Positions 1 to 12,007 of a DNA stretch of 64,000 bases are shown here, one piece after another. Position 1 is the first letter of the stretch, and each line of letters opens with the position of its first letter. The position numbers and the translations under genes are program-made. The DNA is from Carex sylvatica. Taxonomy: Eukaryota > Streptophyta > Magnoliopsida > Poales > Cyperaceae. The notes beneath the pieces are model-generated. The model had not been told where the DNA came from, ran no database searches, and worked only from the letters and a program-made list of their open reading frames with translations. The stretch spans positions 1-64,000 of the forward strand of contig CAXKVR010000282.1 in assembly GCA_964058845.1 (NCBI GenBank), written 5' to 3'.

Positions 1-479
1 GTTCACACCCGCTGTTATTAAAGTCAATGGCACTGAGTATCATTAAATCACTGATAACAGGTTCCAAAACCTCCTAAAAAGTATATATTTCATGGAACCC
101 GCAAATCAGCAATAGCTGCCATTGTTCTATGGCAACGGATTGGGACTCCCATGTAAACCACATATATTTAAGTGCACATTTGCCTGAATTCTATATTATA
201 ATTTTTGGAGTTGAATTATATAGATTTAGTTTTATTCCATTTTATTAAATAAATACAAAAAACCATATTTCATTTATTTAATCTAAAATCCTATAATATT
301 CCAAGGTATAATTTAGCTTCCAAGTTTCACCTTTGTCAGGCTGTTCAAAATACAGTGTATACAAATCATCATAAGATTCTTGACAGGTAGATATTCATTC
401 AGTTCACAGAGAATTTTTTTATTGAAAGATGGTGAGTGCTTTGCAAAATTTGATTCAAGGATATTGCAAAGACAAATAC
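1..479 (-). other. Intron and 3' side of the HD-Zip gene, no exon assigned
   Basis: This stretch follows the exon-2 donor of the HD-Zip gene on the minus strand. One possible acceptor (TTTTGAACAG, near 344) would open a frame of about 20 codons. That frame lacks the zipper leucine expected three residues into exon 3, so I do not accept it. The rest of the gene probably lies beyond the left edge or has been lost. Confidence 0.4.
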
Positions 480-996
480 CTGAGCACTAAGAACATCCCT
501 GTCACGACGAAGTGATTCACACTCGATCAAGATCTCGTCATGCCGGCTTTTCAACTCATTAAAGTCTCTCTCAAGTTGCTTGGTCTTGGATCGGGCACGC
601 CGGTTCTGGAACCATATGGCCACCTGGCGAGGCTGGAGTCCTAGCTCTTGGGCGAGCTTGGTCTTGCGGTCCGGGTCTAATTTGTTCTCCACTTCAAAGT
701 GCCTCTCCAGTGCCCGGACCTGGTCCAAACCCAGCCGCCGCTTCTTCTCTCCTGCTGTGAGTCCTATGGTCTCATTGATGCTCTGATCCTCATCTAATTC
801 TGTTTGTAAGTCGCCGGTCAAGGCTAATCTGTCATCGCACTGTATTGAGGAGAGACCGATGTCTTCTGTTAACAAAATTATAACAATTGTGTGAGAAGAA
901 ACAGAGAAAATACAGAGAAGAAGAAAATTAAAGTGACGAGTGAGGTGGTCGGTATGGACCTGGTATGGGTTTAGAGTTGCTGAGTGGTCTCTTCAT
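480..996 (-). CDS. HD-Zip class I transcription factor, first two coding exons (partial)
   Basis: Nuclear homeodomain-leucine zipper protein; the family binds CAATNATTG-type sites as dimers. Exon 1 is 960-996 (starts [12 protein letters not shown]) and exon 2 is 480-865. Both introns have GT/AG ends, and the phase-1 junction gives CCA-GAA without a stop. The N-terminus resembles the MKR start of ATHB5/6/16-type proteins. The homeodomain starts at EKKRRL, about residue 50, and contains the recognition-helix core WFQNRRAR. The leucine zipper follows directly ([16 protein letters not shown]...) and breaks off at LSAQ where the exon ends, a usual intron position within the zipper. Odd point: the residue after RRAR is Ser, whereas class I proteins normally have Trp and class II proteins Thr. 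There is no class II CPSCE motif. A CTTATATG TATA-like box near 1200 and a CT-rich leader precede the start. The C-terminal part is missing from the window. Confidence 0.8.
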
Positions 997-1210
997 TGAG
1001 AGAGGAGAAATTGAGTTTATTTTTCTTCTTGGTTTTGGGCTGGCTACTAACAATTCTGTCTCACAAAGAGAAGAGAAGATGATGAAGAAATAGAGAGCTT
1101 GGGTAGGATAGAATTGTTCCTGTCTGATCCTTGAATCTTTAATAAATCTACAAAGGTAGAAAGAGAGAGAACAGGAACTGGTGGGAATCCAACAGTGCGC
1201 ATATAAGACA
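997..1210 (-). promoter_or_regulatory. Leader and probable core promoter of the HD-Zip gene
   Basis: Reading the minus strand, a TCTTATATGC TATA-like sequence lies near 1200. It is followed by a pyrimidine-rich stretch (CTCTCTCTTTC) and then the ATG at 996. The implied leader is roughly 170 nt. The transcription start is inferred from TATA spacing only. Confidence 0.35.
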
Positions 1211-1260
1211 AGTAAGTGTCTGGGGAGGCCAAAGAGTCTGGTTGTGTCAAGTGGAGGCAA

Positions 1261-2150
1261 ATTTTAAAGGTAATTCGGTTTTATGCGGCTAATTGGTAGA
1301 GTCGAAAAATCTTGCCTCACCGTGACTTTGATCTTTATCACGTCTAATTCACTACAAATTAAAATTTGCTTCGGACAGTTAATTTTATAGTAAAACTTGT
1401 ACACACAAAGATACGATTTGGTTTGCTTACAAGATAAGTTCTAATTATTTTAGTTACTTTATGGCCCAAGTTTATTTAAGAAATATGTTTTGAAGTTACA
1501 TTCACTACCGTATTTTAATGTTTTAATAAGTTAATACAAGAAAATACAATTGAAGGACTATACGTTCCATACATAATTCTGTAGACTAATATATTCCATG
1601 ACAAAATATAAAATTTGCACTTCTTCTTTTTCAAAGCTTTTATTTCCAAACAAGTTGAGAAAAAAAAATAATAATTCGCACATTCTAATTAATTCAATTA
1701 AGACGGTAAAATTACTATGATAAGTTTTACAAATAAAATTAAGCGGTCGGCTGAAATCATGCTGGAGCTAAATGAGCTATGTTAAAAGCTTTTTTTAACA
1801 TTATACACAATTAAAATCTTGTTTGGAAAAATAGCCAAATTCACAAATTTTGTGTTCACTAAATCCTTCAATCACAATTACTTTTCTTGCTTTTTATTAT
1901 TCTGAAGGCGAAGAGACTGATGTTGGAAAAATATATATAATTAAAAAAATTTATAAAATAATAGAAATTTTAATTTTAATATTTTTGCTATTAATTTATT
2001 GAACGAATCAACTGAAGTTATATTTTAAGTTTCTAACAAAAGATTTGGTGGGTAATAAGGGAGTGAGATCTAAAAAATACGTGATAAATTGGTTGTCGTA
2101 AAGTAAAACTAGAGACTTGACAAATGATAAATCAATATTATAGCAAGTTT
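1261..2150. other. AT-rich intergenic DNA
   Basis: No coding potential, structured repeat or RNA gene recognised; it presumably holds the distal promoter of the HD-Zip gene. Confidence 0.5.
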
Positions 2151-2341
2151 CAGAGGCGGAAGCACATACTGTAAATGAGGTCAATTGATATTTATTTATT
2201 TTCAAAAAAATTGTATTTATTAGTAAATTTCTATATAGTTTTAGTACAAAATATTATAGATCTGTCAAATTGATATCCATTCGTAGTATTAAAATTTTAT
2301 ATACTTGACTCCAATAATTTGAAGATCTGACTCCGCTCCTG
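2151..2341. mobile_element. hAT-like MITE (CAGAGGCGG family), copy 1
   Basis: Starts CAGAGGCGGAAGCAC and ends with the near inverse CTCCGCTCCTG, about 190 bp, AT-rich inside. Two better preserved relatives lie at 33752-33958 and 46310-46684. The flanking 8-mers do not match well here, so the target duplication has decayed or the edges are slightly off. Confidence 0.55.
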
Positions 2342-3304
2342 ACTAGACTGATCTTATATATGGAGAAGTTTTGGTACCCTCCAACGTCCATCACAATTAT
2401 CATGTTTCTTGTAAGAAAATTCAAAATTATTTTAGTAATTACTCTTATTCATCTTACATGGCGCAATTATTTATTGATAATATAGACAGACAAGTTATCA
2501 GGAATTGAAGTGGAAGGAGTATCTTGATAATTCTGCAATACTTAGATAACTTGAAAACTTCAAGGTGGAGAAATTTTGAAAATTCTTACTCATATATTAA
2601 TTATAACTAATTAATAATCGAAGGACATATTTGTGAAAGTGAAAAACTATACCATATATTATTAATTGTAAGAGCTTATATATTACCCTACTATTACACA
2701 ACTTATGACAATTTTTAAGAAAATAAATTAAATGGATTAACTTTCACCCCATTATATGTCTGTAAGTCTTTTATTAGTAGCTACAACGAACAAGACATAA
2801 TTTTTCAATAGAGGGATCTTATGTAGTAATAACAAAGAAAAATAATATTTTACACCAAGAATTATTCAATAGGGGGCAAGTTGTGTCAGCAGCCAAAATT
2901 ATGACCAAGTAAAGATGTCATTTCGTAATTTTTCAATAATTTTTTAAGAAAAATAACAATAATGGAATATTATAGTTTTTTCTTGTGTATATATGTATAT
3001 ACAAATTAACCCTGCCAATTTTTTATGAATAATTTATATTTAACACTGACAACAACATAGTAAACTAAGAAGGTATATTTAAGGAGGTCACAATTAATCT
3101 GAAAATGATATTAAATTGACAATTGTTAGAAGGAAGAAGTTCGCTTAAGACAAAAAAAAAAAACTGGATAATTAAACAAAGTAAAAAATTACCCGGATTA
3201 ATTCTATGGTCAAATAAAAGAAATTACAGATCTAGCATGTATGATGGACTTCATCTTTCAATAAAGAAATGCACGTTCAATTTCTACTGGAGCATTAAAA
3301 AAAA
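2342..3304. other. AT-rich intergenic DNA
   Basis: Nothing recognisable as gene or repeat. Confidence 0.4.
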
Positions 3305-3620
3305 AATTAAGACGAAACCCGTAATTTTTAAAAATACCATATTCTAAAAAAAAATGAACCAAATAATCATGTTTTCTGAAAAATTCGAATTTTGTCACGG
3401 TCGCATCCCTAAGTACAAATTTTTTGTTTCCTTCAGATTGAACTATCACAGGAGAAGGGAAAAAAAAAGAGTTGCCATATCTAGGGAATGCGGCCCTCAT
3501 AAAACTGGCCGCATTTAAGGGATGCGGCCGTGTCAAAATTCGAATTTTTCAGAAAATGTAGTTATTTGATTTTTTGTTTTTGTTTTGTTTTGGAGTATGA
3601 TATATTTAAAAATTTCGGAG
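3305..3620. repeat. Foldback MITE with ~55-bp strong stem
   Basis: Positions 3358-3411 and 3517-3571 are near-perfect inverted repeats: the left holds AAAAATTCGAATTTTGTCACGG and the right its complement, ending in AGGGATGCGGCC. Weaker AT-rich complementarity continues outward to about 3305 and 3620, so the whole unit would fold as one long hairpin around a ~105-nt loop. No transposase is encoded. Confidence 0.6.
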
Positions 3621-4393
3621 AAGAAACTGATAACACGAAATATTTAAGCTTCAGGAAGTCTTTAAACTCCAAGTGTTTAATTTTAGCATAGATGACAAAA
3701 AGATATTTTAATATTTATGACGACAGGCTTCGATTTTAAAATTGAAAAAAAAATCCTTAAATAAGTGTATTTAAGTTTCTCTGGCCACCAACAATAAAAT
3801 AATAAGAGCTGATACGGAATCCTTCCAATTAAATATCAAGCTAAGACACTATCAAAAAGACAATTTTATTGTCATACATTACATTTTTTTTTTTTTTTGC
3901 ATTTCTATCCTGAAAAAAAAATAACGGATTTAAATTACTGATTTTCATATTTTTCACTAGTGGTTTTTTTTTGTGTAATAAAAATGAGGGTCAAGCCTCT
4001 AACTGTAAATATTCACAATTGAATTTCGAACATACAACATTTTACATTAATAGCAATGCCTTAGATTAGTTTAAAGGCTAATTTTATTTTAAAGGATGCA
4101 ACTTTGGGACTTCAAAACGTGTTGTATTCATTTTAATTTCCCTAAATTTTTTTATATTCTTTTCATATCAAAATAATTAGAAGGCTGTATTGATGAACAT
4201 ATCCAGTTAAGTTTTAATATGTTTATTTTTTTTCCATACGTTAGTTTTATACAAAAACAAAATAAAAAATACAATATTTTGCATGAATGTCGGGCATAAT
4301 AAAAGAAGGTCAAAAATATGAAATTGTACGTTCTGTTCTGAATAATTTTTTTATTGCATGAAAGGATGCTTAATTTTTTAAAGCAGGAATACC
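3621..4393. other. AT-rich intergenic DNA
   Basis: No gene or structured repeat recognised up to the left terminus of MULE-1. Confidence 0.4.
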
Positions 4394-5385
4394 CCGATTT
4401 TTTTACTTATATCCAAAAAAATAAATAAAATTTTAAAAAATAACCAAAAGGGAAGGAGATTTCGGAATATACCCAAATCGGAAAAAAAAAATTCCGGTTT
4501 TGAATCTTATTCCGGCAAAAAAAATTTAGGTTTCTAATTAAGAAACTGGAAAATTTTACTCCGGTTTTATTCCGGAAATTTTTTTTCTGGTTTTGAACCG
4601 GAAATTTTTTTTCCAAAATTGCAGATTTCACCTATAAAACCCGCAGAGGCAGTCACTCTCACAGCACCTCTCAAATCCCTCTTTCACTCATTTTTTTCAC
4701 TCAGTCTAATAAACGAAATTGTGCAAAAATTAATTTTCGGTAAGTTTTGTCATTTTATTTAATTTTAAATTTTAAATTATTTATATGTTGTTATTTGTTA
4801 AATTGTACCAATAAAAAAATATGAATTACATATATTATTTAGACTAAAAATAGTTTATAAATTTAAAATGATTTATAAATTTTCAAAATAGTTTAGAATG
4901 AGGAAATTGTTTATATATTATCTTATTAATTTAGAATATTATCCTATTAATTAAAAAAAAAATTAAAATGGTGTAGAATAATTTTAAATTTTCAAAAATG
5001 ATCTAGAATAATTTATAATTGTTTTAGGAACCTCTTTCCTTTTCGGATCCCTTACGGAGATCTAATTGTCTCATCGATCGGCTCTTCGATTCAGATTTTT
5101 TTAAAATTTAATTTATATTATAATTAATTTCAAAATGATTTTTTTAATTTTTAGAATATTGTCCAAATAATTTAGAATTTTTTAGAACATTCCAAATTGG
5201 TTTAGAATAATTAACAAAATTCCAAAATAGTTTAGAATATTGTCATATTAATTTAATTTTTTTTTAAATAGTGTAGAATAATTTAGGAATATCCAAAATA
5301 GTCTAGAATAATTTTCAGAGGTCCGGATAATTTTTAATTACTTATATTGTTATTTTTTAAACTTCCAGACAAATCAAAACTAAAA

Positions 5386-5799
5386 ATGACGACTATTTGT
5401 GCGAAATTTTTTATTGGAGGGGAAATTCAATATAATTATGACAAAGTTTTTTACAGTACCTAGGCTAAATACTCATTACCGCTAACCGTGAACCACAACT
5501 TTGATTATCTTCGGAATGAGATTTATGAAATGGTTGGGTATAATGCTAGTCAAGCAAATCTGGAAATTCAAGTCAGGTTTAATATGTCTACCAATGGTCA
5601 ACGTGACTATCAATTAGTACCGGTAGTAAACCAACAAACGTTCAAAATGATTTTAGGAATTGTGACGTCTTTTTCACAAAGATTACCGGTTCTAGAGTTA
5701 TATGTAGAATTGGAACCAAACTATACCGATTTTAATCCCCAATTGAACCTGAATAGTCAAACACATGTGCCCAATCAGATTCCTCAACCTCGATCCTGA
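5386..5799 (+). pseudogene. MULE transposase N-terminal (PB1-like) fragment
   Basis: Starts MTTICAKFFIGGEIQ and reads to a stop after ...HVPNQIPQPRS, 138 codons, with one in-frame TAG at codon 26 (5461-5463). The pattern (a gly-rich first strand, LPLTVNHNFDYLRNEIYEM, then LPVLELYVELEP) fits the ubiquitin/PB1-like domain that precedes the zinc finger and DDE core of many plant MULE transposases. The zinc-binding and catalytic parts are absent, so the product could not move the element by itself. Just downstream (5803-5915) is a short run of imperfect GACCCAGTACCGG-type repeats that would have encoded a linker. Assignment rests on pattern resemblance; the family call is moderately secure, the broken state is certain. 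Confidence 0.6.
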
Positions 5800-5999
5800 T
5801 CCAGTACCAGTCGGAACCCTGTTGATCCCGACCCAATACCAGTTATATCCCGACCCAGTACCGGACGACACTCTGTGGATGCACCAATAAGACACCGACC
5901 TAGTACCGGTAGCAACTCTGTGGATCTACCAATTTAGTTAGCCTCTAAAAAAATAAAAAACCTGAATCGAAGAGCCGATCGATCAGACTGTCAGAGCTC

Positions 6000-6960
6000 C
6001 GAAAGGAAAAGAGGTTCCTAAAAAAATTTGAAATAATTTTCTAATTTTCTAAATTAATCAAACTATTTTCTAAATTAATAGGACAATTTTCTAAACCATT
6101 TTGATATTTTCTAAATTATTCCATACAGTTTTGATATTTTTTAAATTAATAGGGCAATTTTCTAGACTATTTTGGTATTTTCTAAATTATTCTAAACTAT
6201 TTTGGTATTTTCTAAAAAATTTCCATACAATTTTGGTATTTTTAAAAAAATCCAGAATATTTTGATATTTTCTAAATTATTCTATACTATTTTGGTATTT
6301 TCTAAAATTATTCAAGACAATTTTGGTATTTTATAAATTATTCTACAACATTGTGGATTTCTAAATTAATAAGGCAATTTTATACAAATGTCGATCTTAT
6401 TTTGACATTATTCTAAACCATTAAAAATTAACTAATTAATTATATTATAAATTAAAATTAAAATAAAAAAAATAAAAAACCTGAATCAAAGAGCCGATCG
6501 ATCAGACAGTCATAGCTCAGAAAGGAATCCGAAAAGAAAAGAGGTTCCTAAAAAAATTTGAAATCATTTTACAATTTTCTAAATTAATCAAACTATTTTC
6601 TAAATGAATAGGATAATTTTCTAAACCATTTTGGTATTTTCTAAATTATTTCATATCGTTTTGGTATTTCTTTTAAATTAATAGGACAATTTTATAGACT
6701 ATTTTGGTATTTTCTAAATTATTCTAGATCATTTTGGTATTTTCTAAAAAATTCCATATAATTTTGGTATTTTTTAAAAAAATTCAGACCATTTTAGTAT
6801 TTTCTAAATTATTTTACACTATTATGGTATTTTCTAAATTATTTTACACTATTTTGGTATTTTTTACATTATTTTACACTATTTTGTTATTTTCTAAATT
6901 ATTCTAAACTGTTTTGGTAAGTTCTAAATTATTATACACAAATTTTCTAAAAGTCTAAAT
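6000..6960. repeat. 30-bp minisatellite in the right arm of MULE-1
   Basis: Degenerate tandem units of about 30 bp built on TATTTTCTAAATTATTC plus ACTATTTTGG. Inverse units (TTTAGAATA...) occur in the left arm near 4860-5300. The same unit fills the right arm of MULE-2 (43350-44160). Confidence 0.7.
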
Positions 6961-7348
6961 TATTTGGACATTATTCTAAACCATTTTAATATTAAATAAT
7001 TAAATATATTATAAATTTAAATAAATAAATAAATTACCTGAAAGCAGAGGAAGAAAGCGACTGGCGTGGTGAAGAAGATGGAGCCGCGCGGGAGAAAGAA
7101 GTAGGATCTCTGAATCCGAAAATTTATTTTTCAGTTTTGGGACTAAAAACCGGAAATAATTTTTCCGGATTTGGAAACCGAATAAAATTTTTCCGGTTTT
7201 GGAGTTGGGTTTCCGGAAAATTTTTTTCCGGGATTTGATGATGGAACCGGAAATTTTTTTTCCGATTTGGATATATTCCGAATTCTTCTTCCCTTTTGGT
7301 TATTTTTAAAAAATTTATTTATTTTTTGGATATAAATAAAAGAATCGG

Positions 7349-7737
7349 CAAGATTTATGTCATGTTCTGATTTGTTCATGGCATGCAAGGGTTTGAAAGT
7401 TTTGTGAATATTTTGAGAAAATTTGTGGAATTTGCATTTACTATTAATAAAACAGAATAAAAAATCACATTAATTAATAAGAAAATAAGACCAATTTCAT
7501 TGGATTCATTTATTATTTTTATTTAGTATAACTGGGTATTTGTGGCCTTTTACAAAAACTTCGATAAAGGATTCAAATAGAACTCCTCTAAATTAGAGAT
7601 GATTTGCTGGTAACTAAAACAAGAGTAGAACTAGAATGTTGTTAGGCTCATCAAGTTATAGTGAGTTGAACTCTAAATCTATTAAATTAGTGGGTAAATA
7701 AGAATTCAACTGTTGAAATTAATCTAGTTTACGAGTG
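7349..7737. other. AT-rich spacer
   Basis: Nothing recognisable between MULE-1 and the next MITE. Confidence 0.4.
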
Positions 7738-8018
7738 ACAACACAAGCAAGAGATTTTTTAACACTCGTAATAATTTAACACTCTTGATAATTTCTAATT
7801 ACAAAGGTCATTAATTTAAAAAAAAATCTCTAAATACAGACGTAATGATAATTTCCTCGAAAAATCTCTTGCTTGTGTAATTAGAAATTAGCACGAGTGT
7901 TAAAAAAATCTCTAATTATCACGAGTGTTAAAAAAATCTCTAATTTAGACAAAATTTGACACGTGATACTTTCTAATTATAGAGGTCATTAATTTAAAAA
8001 TCTCTTGCTCGTGTTATC
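7738..8018. repeat. MITE with ACACAAGCAAGAGATTTTT ends
   Basis: The left end GACAACACAAGCAAGAGATT is matched inversely by AATCTCTTGCTCGTGTTATC at the right. An internal copy of the right end (TCTCTTGCTTGTGTAATTAG, near 7865) and repeated CACGAGTGTTAAAAAAATCT units suggest a duplicated or nested structure. Confidence 0.55.
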
Positions 8019-8568
8019 ATGTATATGTTGGACATGAAATTTAGAAACAGCTTTCTTTTAAGTCATGTGCTAAGTATCCGAGAAAGATGCGCAAGGCCGC
8101 AGTTACATGACTAGTGACACTATTGTCAAAAATGATTTTCATCTTCAAAAATAAAAATAGCTTCAATTTTTTTCAAAGTTTAATTTTTATTATGAAGTGA
8201 ATAGTTGGCGCTATATTTGTAAAATATTTTACAGTGTAGATGAGGTTTATGCTCTTACCTAAAATTAACTGCTAAAATTAATTTTAAATTAAGCGGAGTG
8301 CAAAGTTTTAATCCGCTATTGGTTATGATTGATCCAAGACGTGTGAAAAGTGAAAACCATGTTGAAAGCATAATGTAGTTGTTGATTGTGCCATGAAAAG
8401 ATGGAGAATTTTCGCATCTCTTTAGCCCCCCTAGGCTTATGCTTAACTAGACACTATTTCAAATAAACTTTTTGAACACTTGTGACTTGTTTCAAAAAAT
8501 CATAAAGTGAGCTAGCTGACAATTTTGCGTTAATAAGGCCCTCACTTTTGATAGGAGGCGGAGATAAG
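8019..8568. other. Intergenic DNA
   Basis: No gene or structured repeat recognised. Confidence 0.4.
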
Positions 8569-8716
8569 TGAATCCGTATCAGCCCAGGACTGTTCTTTTA
8601 GTCTGGCACGAATCTCAATGCACTTTCCTGCGGTCACAATAGGCACTGAATTGAGTTTGACTCAATTCGAATTAATCTAGACCGTCCATTATTAGAAATA
8701 ATAATGCCTCTGTATC
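8569..8716. repeat. GAATCCGTATC-type MITE, fragment
   Basis: Begins GAATCCGTATCAGCCCAGG like the elements at 22690 and 30561. Its interior contains the complement of their core motif (AATGGACGGTCYAGATTAAT), so the core lies in reverse orientation. The hAT element at 8717 interrupts it, and its right end is not clear. Confidence 0.45.
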
Positions 8717-9275
8717 TAGGGATGACAAAAAGCTCAATTGGCCCGGTTTTACCCGCCCGGCCTGCCCTTTACCCAGTCAGCCTGACATTGTGATGGGCTA
8801 GGTAAGGGCGGGCCTAGAGACGGACTAAATCTGGGCTTATGTCCAAGCCCACAAGCAGCCCATGAGCCTTTATGTTAAAGAAAATAAGCAAACTAGCCGC
8901 CTTTATTTACTATTAAACTATAAATTATTTTGTTGCTCCAGTAGCAAAATTACATTGTTGTTTGTTGTTAAACTATGAATTTTTTTTTTTTTTTCATTAG
9001 AAAAATCACATTATGAATTGTTTTGTTTTCTTGTACGGTCCATTTGATGTGGTTGAATATGAATGGGCCAGCGGATATGGGCAAGCTAGGCATGCTTATG
9101 GGCTGGGATAGCAAGGACAGGCAGGCATGGACTTGGGGGCAAGGCCCATGGATGGGCCGGTCATAGATTTTGAAGCCCATCAAATTGGACCGGGAGATGG
9201 GTCATCAGTTTTTAACGGACAAACCAGGCATGAGCTTAGTAAAATACCCGTGGACCCGGCCCATTGCCATCCCTA
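8717..9275. mobile_element. Non-autonomous hAT element (559 bp)
   Basis: The ends are TAGGGATGACAAAAAG and ...CCATTGCCATCCCTA, typical hAT termini, with GC-rich subterminal GCCCGG/GGGCGGGCC motifs. Flanking octamers TCTGTATC (8709-8716) and TCTACATC (9276-9283) match at 6 of 8 positions and fit an aged 8-bp target duplication. The short frame read through it (minus, 8968-9183) is not a gene. Confidence 0.7.
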
Positions 9276-9283
9276 TCTACATC

Positions 9284-11756
9284 AGAGATAGAGGTAACTA
9301 CAAGCAATAGATTCAATTCGGAGAATTTTTTGTCTATTAGAAATGTTAACAAATGAAGAAAGAGAAAAATAAATGAAGTCATTTAAATTCTAAGATACTC
9401 CCACAATTTTCTTATAAACTTTTTATATTTTAATTGAGGAAAAAAAGTTGGTTTGAATCGGTAAAATTTCTACCGATCTTTGTATCCATAAAAATTTATT
9501 GGTACTGTTTCTATTTTTCTATCTTCTTTCTTAATATTTTCTATAGACTAAAAATTCTCATGAATTGATCTAAAATTTTTATTTTTTTTATAAATTTATG
9601 TATACATATATAATTTTTTATATAATTCAGAATAAAATGTTATGGTAAAGTGAAACTAACTTTCATTTTTCTTAGATATTATTTATATAATTAATTCTCA
9701 TAATTCAAAAATCTGATTCCGTCATGCTCTTAATGAGATAAGATATTATTTATGAACATTAAAATTTAGAAGAGTAGATTTGAATTTTTAATTTTAAAAC
9801 AATCATACATATTTTACTCTCAAGTACCGGGCACATAAAGAAAACAGGTAAAACAGGTAAAAAAAAATCTGCGTTCTGTTGACACATTCAAATTACAAAA
9901 ACAGGTAAAACAAAAATGGAAATCTCATAAAAAAAAGAAAAGAAGAAGAAGGTATAATTGAATTGCATCCCTATTTGGAAGTATGTGCTATTCGACCAAA
10001 CAACGGAGACTTGCTTATCCTTCACTGGGGCCTATGAAGTGACGCCGGTTTACTTTTTTCTTTTTTCATGAAAGGGCTAGCTATGAATGAGAGTGATGTA
10101 TGACATTAAATTTCTTTCACCACTTGTGCATAATTTTAAATGAGTTCATTAGTTGTCAATGCGACCCAAATATTTAAATGAAATTTGATAGTATATCCTT
10201 TGTTTTAAAATAATAAATGTCAAATATTAAGCACAATCACTATGATGAGTGAACAACAAGCTTCATAAAATTAATTTTAAAATGAGACCACAAAAACAAA
10301 ATATGCGGCTGCATATTTTTCAGCAGCACGAAACCACTTGCACATGAACATGCAACGAATATTCAATATAAATTACATAATACTAATATATTGTTGTTTT
10401 TTGTTTTTTTGTTTTTACGAAATACAAGTCCGCATAGACTATTCGCATATATATCCCACTTCATATGTAGTTGCATATCAGGTTAATATAATGATCCGTA
10501 TTTACTTATTGCACTTCATGTACTGGAGTTTGGAGGGGATACAAATTAATAAAAATTAGGGTTTAGTGCCAGCGATAGACTATGAGCTAATATATAATGA
10601 ACATACGAGATTCAAACTCAAACAATGAGCTAATTATTTTTTATTTTTAAGAGAAAGGTCAAAATCTACCATTTTAAATTTAAATGTTCACAAAGAACGT
10701 AACTTTCTATCCTGATTTTTAATTCACAATTTTTTCACATAAACAGTGTCGACTTTTATCACTGGGAAATCCAAAAGATGATTCTCCCTACTACACGTTA
10801 TTATTGAGAAGCACAGATAAAAACATCGACACAATCTGATTATTTAGGTGCCGAGAAGATGCATGCTTTTTTATTAGGGACAACTATAGCTGATTTAAAA
10901 GTTCATGAAGAAAAAGACAAATGCAATAAAAAAATATATCAAAAGGAGCGGGAAAGAAAACAAGAACTGCACTGTGGATCAATAGCAGTAGCAGGTCTAG
11001 CCTGGTCCAAAATTTGGTTCTGACTAAAATTTAAATCCGACAATCATTACTTCTGCATAATTAGGCCTACATGTGGCCCGATTTCAGTATAAAATCTAAT
11101 ACTTTCAGGCCCTTCCCATTTATTTCATCTGGTACATTTAACGGATCTGATTGTAAAAGGAGGTATCTCATGCTTTTATATGGTACTCTATAATGTGCAG
11201 AAACAGCCAAATGATGGCCGAGTCAGATTTTATATAACCTATTATTTTGCTGTTAAGCGTCTAGCGTGTCAAAGTAAACGGAATTTAGCCACTTAGGGAC
11301 ACACTACAGAGCAATCTTAAGGACGCACAATTTGTTGCATTAGGATCGATGCTGAAAATCCAAAAATATTGTAGCCACAGATTGCAATTTGAAAGGTTCA
11401 GAGATATTCATATTGTGAACCTTTTGGAAACAGGTTCAAAGATTGACTAAATAATCTTTTCATTTAGCCACTCTTCGTACGAGAAATTCTAAGTTTAAAA
11501 TTCGATTAGAAGAAATTTTACGGCTTTTTTCTATTTTAATTAAAAAACTATATCGTTTATCCCAAAATTAAGAGGTTTGATCACATCTTTATTAAGAAAA
11601 ATAAATAGAACGAAGTAACGAACTTCAGGACATTATTATGGTATATTTAATTGCACCATGCACATGGTCTACGCATGTTAGCAATTTTGGTGGCCTTAAA
11701 ATGTTAGAATAATTTTATAGTTTGATGAAATTGTAAATTACAATACTAAGAATAAG
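9284..11756. other. Long AT-rich intergenic stretch
   Basis: About 2.5 kb with no convincing exon, RNA gene or terminal repeats. A short open frame at 10338-10559 lacks any recognisable domain and is probably chance. Confidence 0.4.
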
Positions 11757-12007
11757 GTTGGCGTGTTACCTGTAGCATAGTAACGTGCATGCCGTGCTAT
11801 TTCATTAAAAATTTATTGAATATTTTTTAAAAGTGAATCCAAACCGTTATACTAAATAAATGCAAAAATTTATAAATTTTATATGTAAATACATCACTCG
11901 TGTTGTGGATCAGTTTCAACGGTTTGAATTCATCGTTTGAAATCTATTCAATAAATTTATAAAGAGATAGAATGATATGTTACTATGCTATATGTGACAC
12001 ATCAGTC
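11757..12007. repeat. MITE with TAGCATAGTAAC ends
   Basis: The left end GGTTGGCGTGTTACCTGTAG...CATAGTAAC is mirrored by ...GTTACTATGCTATATGTGAC at the right (ends near CATCAGTC). Inner arms also pair (TTTATTGAATA / TATTCAATAAA). About 250 bp, with no coding capacity. Confidence 0.6.

Larger units (their letters stand above)
4394..7348. mobile_element. MULE-1: long-TIR Mutator-like element, deletion derivative
   Basis: The ends are CCGATTTTTTTACTTATATC (left) and the near inverse ...GATATAAATAAAAGAATCGG (right). Complementarity runs inward through AATAACCAAAAGGGAAG and a poly-purine/TTCCGG block, then into subterminal 30-bp repeats, so each arm is roughly 0.7-0.9 kb. The same termini bound MULE-2 at 38631-44550. 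Three copies of a subterminal marker containing GAGCCGATCGATCAGAC lie near 5060 (inverse), 5975 and 6490. The core keeps only a broken N-terminal piece of transposase. I found no matching 9-bp target duplication, so the flanks have decayed or recombined. Confidence 0.75.

Noticed and set aside
300..340. Possible third HD-Zip exon after TTTTGAACAG
   Set aside because: Would give ~20 residues without the expected zipper leucine and a stop; more likely intron or decayed DNA.
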